From positions 1 through 5,180 of the forward strand of contig JAQUTM010000156.1 of assembly GCA_028694405.1 (NCBI GenBank): 5,180 nt of DNA, in the 5' to 3' direction. This DNA is from Oscillospiraceae bacterium (GTDB lineage Bacteria > Bacillota > Clostridia > Oscillospirales > Ruminococcaceae). Numbering within the stretch: the stretch's first letter is position 1; every line of letters begins with the position of its first letter. The notes beneath the pieces were generated by a model that was given only the letters and a program-made list of their open reading frames with translations, had not been told where the DNA came from and made no database searches. The position numbers and the translations under genes were made by a program. Of the stretch, positions 1 to 5,180 are shown piece by piece.

Positions 1-1047
1 TCCAGCTTTGCCCAGGCGGATTACCCCTGCTTTATATTAGATGACGCTCTTGCGCCAATTTGGTGCAATGAAGCTGCTGAAAATTTAAATCTTACAAAGG
101 GGTATGCCACACATTTTGTAGCCATGACGCTGGCTCGCTCCCCTTGGGCTGCAGGCCTTTTGGCCAACCAACTGGCCGTAACCTTAAATCTCAGCGACGG
201 TGCGCTTATGGGCCGTAATATAACGCTGCTTCCCCTGCCGGGCCAACAATACTTAGTTACCGTAATGGCTGCCAGTAACTTACCGTTTATACCTGCCTTT
301 AGCCAAAATTTGCGCAATGATATTACAGATATTTTTTTACTTTTACCGTTACTTGAAAAAAATATCGAAGATGCGCGGGAGCTTGAATATTCCGAGCGTA
401 TATACCGCAACTGTTACCGTATGCTGCGCAGCGCTGTAAATACCTCCACGCTTAATCAGTTAATTCAAAATCAACCTGTCAAGGCACAGCTGATTGATTT
501 GAATTTACTGGCGGAAAAGCTGTGTAACGGCGTAAATACCATTTGCTCCCCAAAATCTAACATTCCGCTTACTTTTATAAAATGCGAAATACCGCTTTTT
601 ATTGAGGGTGATGAAAAAATACTTGCCACCGCTATATTAAATGTTTTGCAAAACGCTTACATTTATACCCGCGACGGCAACGAAATTGTATTGCGATTAT
701 CCGCTACAGGCGGACGTGCTGTACTTACCGTTACGGATAAGGGCGCAGGAATAAAGCCCGAAAATCTGCTTCATATTTTTGATTTGTATTTTTCTGTTTT
801 GCCTTATGACGACGATTGTGACCGACCCGGGTTAGGCGTAGGCTTGGCACTTACCAAAGAGACAATTTGTCGTATGGGCGGCACTGTAGCGGTAGAAAGT
901 CGGTTTGGCTACGGCACCTCTTTAACGCTTGCGATTCCTTTGGCGTTAGACAGCTTTTTTGCGTCTCCTCCCGCGGAGTATATCATGGACAAATACTCCC
1001 CTCTATTTGTGCAAATGTGCGATATTTGCTGTTTTCCCACGCGATAG
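1..1047 (+). CDS. PAS/histidine-kinase-like protein lacking the phospho-acceptor His (5' end outside window)
   Basis: The reading frame is open from the first base, so the true start lies upstream; 348 codons are visible (numbered here from nt 1). Codons about 7-60 look like the start of a PAS sensor fold (YPCFILDD...IWCNEAAENL). Codons about 98-150 form the two-helix dimerisation region, ending in RNCYRMLR. The HATPase domain spans about 165-312 and has all its boxes: N-box Asn218 in LQNA, G1 DKGAG at 246-250, an F-box-like HIFDLYFS, and G2 GLGVG at 277-281. A tail of about 35 residues follows. Where SHELRTPL is expected the sequence reads SQNLRNDI, so the phosphorylated His is Gln102. ATP binding therefore looks possible but canonical autophosphorylation does not. 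No membrane segment is visible in this part, and no partner response regulator is in the window. The ATG at nt 124 is a poor start: no Shine-Dalgarno is suitably spaced, and PAS-like sequence precedes it. The family assignment is firm; the signalling role is inferred. Confidence 0.88.
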   Translation, partial: SSFAQADYPCFILDDALAPIWCNEAAENLNLTKGYATHFVAMTLARSPWAAGLLANQLAVTLNLSDGALMGRNITLLPLPGQQYLVTVMAASNLPFIPAFSQNLRNDITDIFLLLPLLEKNIEDARELEYSERIYRNCYRMLRSAVNTSTLNQLIQNQPVKAQLIDLNLLAEKLCNGVNTICSPKSNIPLTFIKCEIPLFIEGDEKILATAILNVLQNAYIYTRDGNEIVLRLSATGGRAVLTVTDKGAGIKPENLLHIFDLYFSVLPYDDDCDRPGLGVGLALTKETICRMGGTVAVESRFGYGTSLTLAIPLALDSFFASPPAEYIMDKYSPLFVQMCDICCFPTR

Positions 1048-1085
1048 AATAGCTGCTAACTGTGCTTTTTAAATTTTTTAATTTT

Positions 1086-1126
1086 AAAGCGCAAAACTGT
1101 ATTCTCTTACAGTTTTGCGCTTTTTT
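1086..1126 (+). terminator. Rho-independent terminator of the kinase-like gene
   Basis: A perfect 16-bp inverted repeat (1086-1101 with 1108-1123, core GCGCAAAACTGTA) encloses a 6-nt loop and runs into six T residues at 1121-1126. It starts 38 bp after the kinase stop codon. It insulates the downstream acyltransferase, which has its own promoter immediately after the T-tract. Confidence 0.93.
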
Positions 1127-1127
1127 G

Positions 1128-1155
1128 TTGCCTAAACCAAATGCTGCGGTATAAT
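1128..1155 (+). promoter_or_regulatory. Probable sigma-A promoter of the acyltransferase gene
   Basis: A -35-like TTGCCT at 1128-1133 is followed, after 16 bp, by a consensus -10 TATAAT at 1150-1155. The -35 begins two bases after the T-tract of the preceding terminator, so the two signals are packed end to end. Transcription would start near 1162, giving a leader of about 25 nt. The overlapping AT-rich stretch at 1156-1168 offers alternative -10 hexamers. Confidence 0.72.
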
Positions 1156-1178
1156 AATAGTATTATAACTATTTCGCT

Positions 1179-1184
1179 GGAGGA
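1179..1184 (+). promoter_or_regulatory. Ribosome binding site of the acyltransferase gene
   Basis: GGAGGA lies only 4 nt (counted from GGAGG) before the ATG at 1188. The spacing is short but the match is strong. The conserved DLLRG motif begins at residue 9, which leaves no room for a later start. Confidence 0.8.
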
Positions 1185-1187
1185 CAT

Positions 1188-2150
1188 ATGAAAAAATATT
1201 ATGCTGAAGTAGATTTGTTGCGTGGCGTTGCCATTTTAGCCGTATTGCTGGGCCATTCTTTTATTGTATACCCCATAAATTTAATGGATATTGAATGGTG
1301 CCGCCTTGTAAATATGGTTATTTACAAATTTCATATGCCTTTGTTTTTTCTTTTGGCAGGCTTTTGTTTTCACCCACCCGTCAACATCGCTGCCTACAAA
1401 AAACAGCTGGGCGGTAAAATAAGGCGTCTCATTTTACCTTATCTTGCTTTTAGCTTTTTAGACCTTTTGCCGCGTCTGTTGGTTCCTTCTTTGGTTAACA
1501 ACAGTGCCCCTCTTTCCGAAAGCTTAACAAATATTTTTTTATATGGCGGCAGCTACTGGTTTTTATATACGCTGTTTGTCATCTTTTTGATTTTTACTCC
1601 TATTGCACGTTTTTTTAAAAAGCCTGTGCCTTGTGCCCTTCTTATCTTAATTATTATTCTATATAAAGTGTACGGTTTTCCCTCTAAAATGTTTTGCTTT
1701 AACGGATTTTTGCAAAATATGCCCTACTTTTTATTTGGCTGGCTTTTGCAGCAGTATTATACCGAAAAAGTGCAAACCTTTTTGGCCAAATGGCCTGTTA
1801 CGTTGGCAAGCGGCATGGTGCTTTTAAGCAGCATTGTACTACCCGGCAGCTATTTAATCGATATGCTGTACGCGCTTGCAGGCAGCTTATTCTTTTTTGG
1901 ATTAGTAGTGCGTTTAAAGGACGGTACTTTTCGCAATGCACTTACGTTATGCGGTGGTTACACTTTACAGTTTTATTTATTAAGTCCGTTTTTTTTGGTT
2001 TTTGCCCGTGTAATTTTTGTAAGTGTTTTAGGTATAACCCAACCTTTTATTTTAGTGTGCGCCATATTTTTAACCCAGCTTGCAGGCAGCATTGTTTGCA
2101 CCTACATTTTGCGTAAAATAAAATTTTTACGGTTCTTGGCCGGTATGTAA
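1188..2150 (+). CDS. Acyltransferase 3 family integral membrane protein
   Basis: This 320-residue protein has the hallmarks of the acyltransferase-3 family (PF01757; relatives include NolL/OafA-type O-acetyltransferases). These enzymes move acetyl or other acyl groups onto sugars, peptidoglycan, teichoic acids or antibiotics at the membrane. The N-terminal motif DLLRGVAILAVLLGH carries the conserved Arg12 and His23. FHMPLFFLLAGF at 48-59 matches the second conserved block, RRLILPY at 79-85 the third, and WFLYTLF at 124-130 the fourth. Near the end, MPYFLFGW (178-185) and TLQFYLLSPFF (259-269) fit later helices. About ten membrane segments are apparent, with short loops and no extra SGNH domain, so it is a minimal, stand-alone form. 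It has its own promoter and a strong GGAGG site. No terminator is visible before the protease gene 125 bp downstream, so some read-through is possible. The acceptor molecule cannot be told from sequence; no polysaccharide genes are in view. Confidence 0.9.
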   Translation: MKKYYAEVDLLRGVAILAVLLGHSFIVYPINLMDIEWCRLVNMVIYKFHMPLFFLLAGFCFHPPVNIAAYKKQLGGKIRRLILPYLAFSFLDLLPRLLVPSLVNNSAPLSESLTNIFLYGGSYWFLYTLFVIFLIFTPIARFFKKPVPCALLILIIILYKVYGFPSKMFCFNGFLQNMPYFLFGWLLQQYYTEKVQTFLAKWPVTLASGMVLLSSIVLPGSYLIDMLYALAGSLFFFGLVVRLKDGTFRNALTLCGGYTLQFYLLSPFFLVFARVIFVSVLGITQPFILVCAIFLTQLAGSIVCTYILRKIKFLRFLAGM

Positions 2151-2165
2151 GTTGGCAAAGGATTG

Positions 2166-2198
2166 TTTTCACATTTATAACACATTTTTTTCACGTTT
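2166..2198 (+). promoter_or_regulatory. Three in-phase 11-bp direct repeats upstream of the htrA-like gene
   Basis: Three consecutive 11-mers begin at 2166, 2177 and 2188: TTTTCACATTT, ATAACACATTT and TTTTCACGTTT. Each has CAC at positions 5-7 and TTT at 9-11, giving the shared form nnnnCACrTTT with an exact 11-bp period. They lie about 40-72 bp upstream of the -10 box. OmpR-type response regulators bind direct repeats with this spacing, and in Bacillus such a regulator (CssR) activates htrA. A binding site is therefore plausible but inferred. The local T-richness weakens the case. Confidence 0.45.
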
Positions 2199-2214
2199 TT
2201 GTTTCCCTTGTAAC

Positions 2215-2243
2215 AAAAATCATTCATAAACTTTGGGTATGAT
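2215..2243 (+). promoter_or_regulatory. Probable activator-dependent promoter of the htrA-like gene
   Basis: A good -10 hexamer, TATGAT, lies at 2238-2243. The 17-bp-spaced -35 position (2215-2220) reads AAAAAT, which is not a recognisable -35. A TTGTAA at 2208-2213 is too far away (24-bp spacer). A weak -35 below upstream repeats fits a promoter that needs an activator. The start would be near 2250, leaving a leader of about 25 nt. Confidence 0.45.
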
Positions 2244-2261
2244 AAAGCCATAGAAAGAAAT

Positions 2262-2266
2262 GGAGG
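2262..2266 (+). promoter_or_regulatory. Ribosome binding site of the htrA-like gene
   Basis: A consensus GGAGG lies 9 nt before the ATG at 2276, which fixes this start and includes the Asn/Tyr-rich cytoplasmic tail in the protein. Confidence 0.88.
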
Positions 2267-2275
2267 ACAAAATTT

Positions 2276-3547
2276 ATGTATGAAAATAATTCAAACCAAG
2301 ACAATTACTCTTACAATAATAATTCTGCGCAGCAATATTACGCTGCCGATTCTATAAACACAAACGGCAGCTACAGTTATCAATATGATAACGGCACAAA
2401 AAAAGAAAAGAAAAAAGGCGGTAAAACCGCTTTACTTATGGCAGGTGTAATGGTGGTAAGTACCGCCTTTGGCTTTGGCGGCGGCTACTTGGCAAGCAAT
2501 ATGTTTAACACCTCCGGCGCAGCAAATCAGGTGGTGTCTGGTCAAGGGGATAACACCTCTGTGCAAACCAACACCAATACAACGCTCCCCCTTAGCAACA
2601 ACACAGGGCTGTCTGTTGCAAATGTTGCCGCGCTTGCCAAGGACAGCGTGGTAGAAATTACCACCGAGGTTATGACTACAGGTATGTTTTTGCAGCAAGC
2701 TATTAGCGAGGGTGCCGGCAGCGGTGTCATATACAGCAATGACGGATACATTATAACCAACAACCATGTAATTGACAGCGCCAGCAAAATTACCGTACGG
2801 CTCACCGATGGCACCTCCTACGATGCCGTTTTGGTGGGTACCGATTCTCAAACCGATATCGCGGTTATAAAAATTGAGGCCAATGGTTTACACGCCGCCA
2901 CCTTTAGCGATAGCGATTCGTTGGTGGTTGGGCAAGATGTAGTTGCCATAGGCAACCCTCTGGGTACGCTGGGTGGTACAGTTACCAATGGCATTATAAG
3001 TGCTCTTGACCGTGAAATTACCATTGACGGCGAGGCTATGCGTTTGTTGCAAACCAATGCTGCGGTTAACCCCGGAAACAGCGGTGGCGGTCTGTTTAAT
3101 GCAAACGGTGAAATTGTAGGCATTGTTAACGCAAAAAGCTCCGGTACCGACGTAGAGGGATTGGGGTTTGCAATCCCCGCAAATACCGCTAAAAAGGTTG
3201 CCGACAGCCTAATTTCCAGTGGATATGTTACAGGGCGACCCTACTTGGGCTATAGTTTTATCACCATCAGCAATGCTCAAATGGCCATGCAATACCGTGT
3301 AAATGAGCTTGGCGTATATGTTGCTAAAGTAAGTAATAACAGTGTAATGCAGATTGCTGACCGTGTTATTTCTATGGACGGTACTGAGGTTTCCAGTGTG
3401 ACAGACATTAAAGCTGTTTTAAACAACCATAAAGTAGGCGATACCCTTTCTACCGTTGTAGACCGCGATGGTAAACAAATCACTTTAGATGTACCGGTAT
3501 ATGAATATGTACCCGAAACCGACTCTACTCAAACAGCGGCAGCTTAA
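2276..3547 (+). CDS. htrA: HtrA/DegP-type membrane-anchored serine protease with PDZ domain
   Basis: This 423-residue protein is a trypsin-like HtrA protease, expected to degrade or refold damaged proteins outside the membrane. Residues 1-40 are a low-complexity Asn/Tyr/Gln/Ser tail, followed by a basic stop (KKEKKKGGK, 42-50) and one membrane anchor (about 51-73). No signal-peptidase site is evident, so it is a tail-in, protease-out type II protein. A Thr/Asn/Ser linker (about 78-110) leads to the protease domain at about 115-315. The triad is complete: His164 in TNNHVID, Asp194 in TDIAVI and Ser269 in GNSGGG, with the oxyanion loop NPGNSGG. A single PDZ domain covers about 322-407 and starts RPYLGY. 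Within it the stretch from GVYVAKV to DRVISMDG is about five residues shorter than the usual form, removing most of the PxxxAGLxxGD segment. The gene has a strong ribosome site and its own terminator, and is expected to respond to envelope stress. The symbol denotes the family; which Bacillus-type paralogue it matches is not resolved. Confidence 0.95.
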   Translation: MYENNSNQDNYSYNNNSAQQYYAADSINTNGSYSYQYDNGTKKEKKKGGKTALLMAGVMVVSTAFGFGGGYLASNMFNTSGAANQVVSGQGDNTSVQTNTNTTLPLSNNTGLSVANVAALAKDSVVEITTEVMTTGMFLQQAISEGAGSGVIYSNDGYIITNNHVIDSASKITVRLTDGTSYDAVLVGTDSQTDIAVIKIEANGLHAATFSDSDSLVVGQDVVAIGNPLGTLGGTVTNGIISALDREITIDGEAMRLLQTNAAVNPGNSGGGLFNANGEIVGIVNAKSSGTDVEGLGFAIPANTAKKVADSLISSGYVTGRPYLGYSFITISNAQMAMQYRVNELGVYVAKVSNNSVMQIADRVISMDGTEVSSVTDIKAVLNNHKVGDTLSTVVDRDGKQITLDVPVYEYVPETDSTQTAAA

Positions 3548-3560
3548 ATAATTGTAAAAC

Positions 3561-3600
3561 AAAAGCCTCGCTAAAGCAGATTTTAGCGGGGCTTTTATTT
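3561..3600 (+). terminator. Rho-independent terminator of the htrA-like gene
   Basis: A 15-bp inverted repeat (3561-3575 with 3582-3596) contains one T·G position, which pairs as U·G in RNA. It encloses the 6-nt loop GCAGAT, and the T-rich tail TTTTATTT follows the GC core. It lies 13 bp after the htrA stop codon. Confidence 0.9.
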
Positions 3601-3604
3601 GCAT

Positions 3605-3648
3605 TAAATTAAAAAACAGACGAATTTCTTCGCCTGTTTTTTAATTTA
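3605..3648 (-). terminator. Terminator of the convergent GGDEF-EAL gene
   Basis: Arms 3605-3624 and 3629-3648 form a 20-bp hairpin with a 4-nt loop. Read on the - strand the loop is GAAA and the only non-Watson-Crick position is a G·U pair. Read on the + strand that position is an A·C mismatch, which points to the - strand gene as the intended user. A run of six T residues follows the core. Because the flanks are A/T symmetric, it could also act as a weaker backup for the + strand. Confidence 0.85.
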
Positions 3649-3657
3649 TCATAAAGC

Positions 3658-5180
3658 TTATGAGGTAGGTGTTAATTGCGGCTGTCGGCTATGCGTTTCT
3701 GTAGCTACAAAGGCTTCAAAGGTTTCGGCACACATAGGGCGTGCGTATAAATAGCCCTGCCCATGTACACATCCGTTTTTAACTAAAAAATCTGCTTGAT
3801 CCGGGGTTTCTACGCCTTCGCAAATAACATCAATATCCAGCCGCTTTGCCATTTCAATTACACTGGATACAATTACGTTACCGCGCTGGTCGTTGCCGCT
3901 GCCTTCTTCTAAAAAGTCCTTATCAATTTTCAATACATCTAATGGCATTTGCCGCAAAATATTAAGGGACGAATACCCTGCGCCAAAATCATCAACAGCT
4001 ATGCGGAACCCTGCTTTTTTTACTTTTACCATGCTGTTTATCAGCTGCTGTCTATCTGCAAAAAAAGCACTTTCCGTAAGCTCCAGTTCTAACATCTCAT
4101 GTGGAATACGATACCTGTCTGCCAATAGAGCCAGACCCTCTACAAAAGTATTGTTTCGCAAATGTATACGGCTTATATTTACCGAAACAACACCCGTAAA
4201 AACGCCTTCATCTATCCATTTGCGCATACAAATACACGCCTGCTCAAACATATAGTAATCCAGCTTGGTAATAAAACCGTTACGCTCAAAAAGGGGAATA
4301 AACTCATCTGGATAAACCGTAAAATCGGCACCTCTAATCCATCTTACCAATATTTCAGCGCCATAAGTAGTACCGGTTTCCATATTAACTTTTGGCTGAA
4401 AATACGGCACAAATTCACCTGCCGCAAGGGCTTTTTCCATAGCGCTTTCAATATCTCTCTCTCGGTGCAAACGGATAAGCATTGCTTCTTCAAAAAAACA
4501 TATGCCGCGCTTACCTGCGTTTTTTAGCGCCTTGCGAGCAATATCGGCGTAGTCAAAGGCAACCGTAATTCTTTGTTCTTGACCGGTTAACAGATAAATG
4601 CCACAGCTAAAACGCACAGGCTTATCATCTTGAATTTTATTTTGAGCCAGCTCACTGCAAACATGGTCAAACTCATATTCAATTCTTCGCTCCAGTTCGG
4701 GTACCGTATTATAATGCATCAAAGCAGCAAAACGGTCGCTGTCAATGCGCATAAAAGCCTCGCCCTCTGCCTCTTTCAGCTGTTGACTAAAGCAATGTGC
4801 TATACATTGTAAAATTTCATCTCCGTACTCGTACCCGTATGCCTCATTTATCATTTTAAAGCCCGCAACATCAAATACGGCAAATGCACAGCGGTTTTTT
4901 TGCGCTTGATGGCACAGTTTTTCGCTATTGGCCTCCATATAATTTTGGTTGTTTAAACCGGTTAAGGTATCCACATAGGCAAGGCGCATAAAGTATTTAC
5001 GCTGTTTGCGGCGATTATAATTTAAAGCCAAAAAATAACCCAAAAATAAAACAGACATACCTGCTACTATAATTTTTATGCCGCGCAATGGGTTTTGATA
5101 AATATAACTTACCAAATCAAAATTTTGTACAGCTGTTCCTGTATTAGCCGCCACAATTTTATTGATGGTCGCCTCATCTA
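3658..5180 (-). CDS. Membrane-bound GGDEF-EAL protein with degenerate GGDEF, probable c-di-GMP phosphodiesterase (5' end outside window)
   Basis: The frame is open to the right edge, so the start is outside; 507 codons are visible. Residues are numbered here from the GTG at 5154-5152. A membrane segment (about 25-45) precedes a GGDEF-fold domain (about 57-220, beginning DTLTGLNN) and an EAL domain (about 236-485). The cyclase signature reads DSDRF (138-142) instead of GGDEF, and the inhibitory RxxD site is absent, so cyclase activity is unlikely. The EAL side keeps its metal and catalytic residues: E267 (motif EIL for EAL), N326, ELTE 358-361, DDFGAG from D388-D389, K409-I-D, E446 in EGVET and Q466 in QGY. 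It should hydrolyse c-di-GMP to pGpG at the inner face of the membrane, with the broken GGDEF domain possibly acting as a GTP-sensing regulator. The upstream stretch (DEATINKIVAANTGTA, then a YIYQNPL-like link) resembles the end of family-3 solute-binding sensor domains. That would make it an extracellular-ligand-gated enzyme; this part is inferred. Confidence 0.92.
   Translation of the reverse strand, partial: DEATINKIVAANTGTAVQNFDLVSYIYQNPLRGIKIIVAGMSVLFLGYFLALNYNRRKQRKYFMRLAYVDTLTGLNNQNYMEANSEKLCHQAQKNRCAFAVFDVAGFKMINEAYGYEYGDEILQCIAHCFSQQLKEAEGEAFMRIDSDRFAALMHYNTVPELERRIEYEFDHVCSELAQNKIQDDKPVRFSCGIYLLTGQEQRITVAFDYADIARKALKNAGKRGICFFEEAMLIRLHRERDIESAMEKALAAGEFVPYFQPKVNMETGTTYGAEILVRWIRGADFTVYPDEFIPLFERNGFITKLDYYMFEQACICMRKWIDEGVFTGVVSVNISRIHLRNNTFVEGLALLADRYRIPHEMLELELTESAFFADRQQLINSMVKVKKAGFRIAVDDFGAGYSSLNILRQMPLDVLKIDKDFLEEGSGNDQRGNVIVSSVIEMAKRLDIDVICEGVETPDQADFLVKNGCVHGQGYLYARPMCAETFEAFVATETHSRQPQLTPTS

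Noticed and set aside
21..410. 129-codon open frame on the - strand opposite the kinase-like gene
   Set aside because: It is antisense to the PAS/DHp coding region, Ser-rich without domain signal, and has no supporting start signals.
124..1047. Complete gene starting at the ATG at nt 124
   Set aside because: The frame is open back to nt 1 with PAS-like residues, and no ribosome site is suitably spaced before this ATG (the nearest purine run is about 20 nt away).
2151..2275. A terminator between the acyltransferase and htrA
   Set aside because: The stretch is T-rich but I found no stable GC hairpin before a T-run, so none is called.
2432..2851. 139-codon open frame on the - strand inside htrA
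   Set aside because: It lies wholly opposite a well-conserved protease gene, has no ribosome site and shows no recognisable domain; it is a shadow of the coding strand.
3658..5154. GTG at 5154 as the true start of the GGDEF-EAL gene
   Set aside because: No well-placed Shine-Dalgarno, and the frame continues to the window edge with residues that fit a preceding sensor domain.
1..5180. CRISPR array, insertion sequence, phage or defence-system genes
   Set aside because: No spaced long repeats, terminal inverted repeats, transposase or integrase motifs, or defence domains are visible; all long frames are assigned to known families.

Overview
The window reads as ordinary chromosomal DNA from a low-GC Gram-positive bacterium. 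It probably belongs to the Clostridia, perhaps a gut Oscillospirales-type lineage. The signs are AT-rich sequence, strong GGAGG ribosome sites, U-tailed hairpin terminators, a HtrA protease with an Asn/Tyr/Gln-rich cytoplasmic tail and one membrane anchor, and a PAS-HisKA-HATPase kinase with the 'RNCYRxLR' second helix that I associate with Clostridia. The lineage is inferred from style and family resemblance only. I see no rRNA, tRNA, mobile element, phage gene or CRISPR array.

Layout, left to right. (1) Nucleotides 1-1047 (+) hold the 3' part of a PAS/histidine-kinase-like gene that begins outside the window. Its ATP-binding boxes are intact but the phospho-acceptor His is replaced by Gln. 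A strong hairpin terminator follows (1086-1126). (2) Nucleotides 1188-2150 (+) encode a complete acyltransferase-3 family membrane protein, with its own sigma-A-type promoter directly after that terminator. (3) Nucleotides 2276-3547 (+) encode a complete membrane-anchored HtrA/DegP-type serine protease with an intact His-Asp-Ser triad. Its PDZ domain looks about five residues short. Its leader carries three in-phase 11-bp repeats upstream of a good -10 box with no good -35. (4) Two terminators lie back to back (3561-3600 for the + strand, 3605-3648 for the - strand). (5) Nucleotides 5180-3658 (-) hold the 3' part of a membrane-bound GGDEF-EAL protein. Its GGDEF signature is degenerate (DSDRF) but its EAL catalytic residues are all present, so it is probably a c-di-GMP phosphodiesterase. 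The residues at the right edge resemble the end of a family-3 solute-binding sensor domain, so the gene continues past the window.

Functionally this is a set of envelope and signalling genes rather than one operon: a sensor-like protein, a surface-modifying acyltransferase, an envelope quality-control protease and a c-di-GMP turnover enzyme. Only the acyltransferase and htrA could be co-transcribed, since no terminator is visible between them. The main points of interest are two proteins that kept their fold but lost a signature catalytic site (His-less kinase, degenerate GGDEF), the shortened PDZ domain, and the repeat array before htrA. I found no convincing new multi-gene system.
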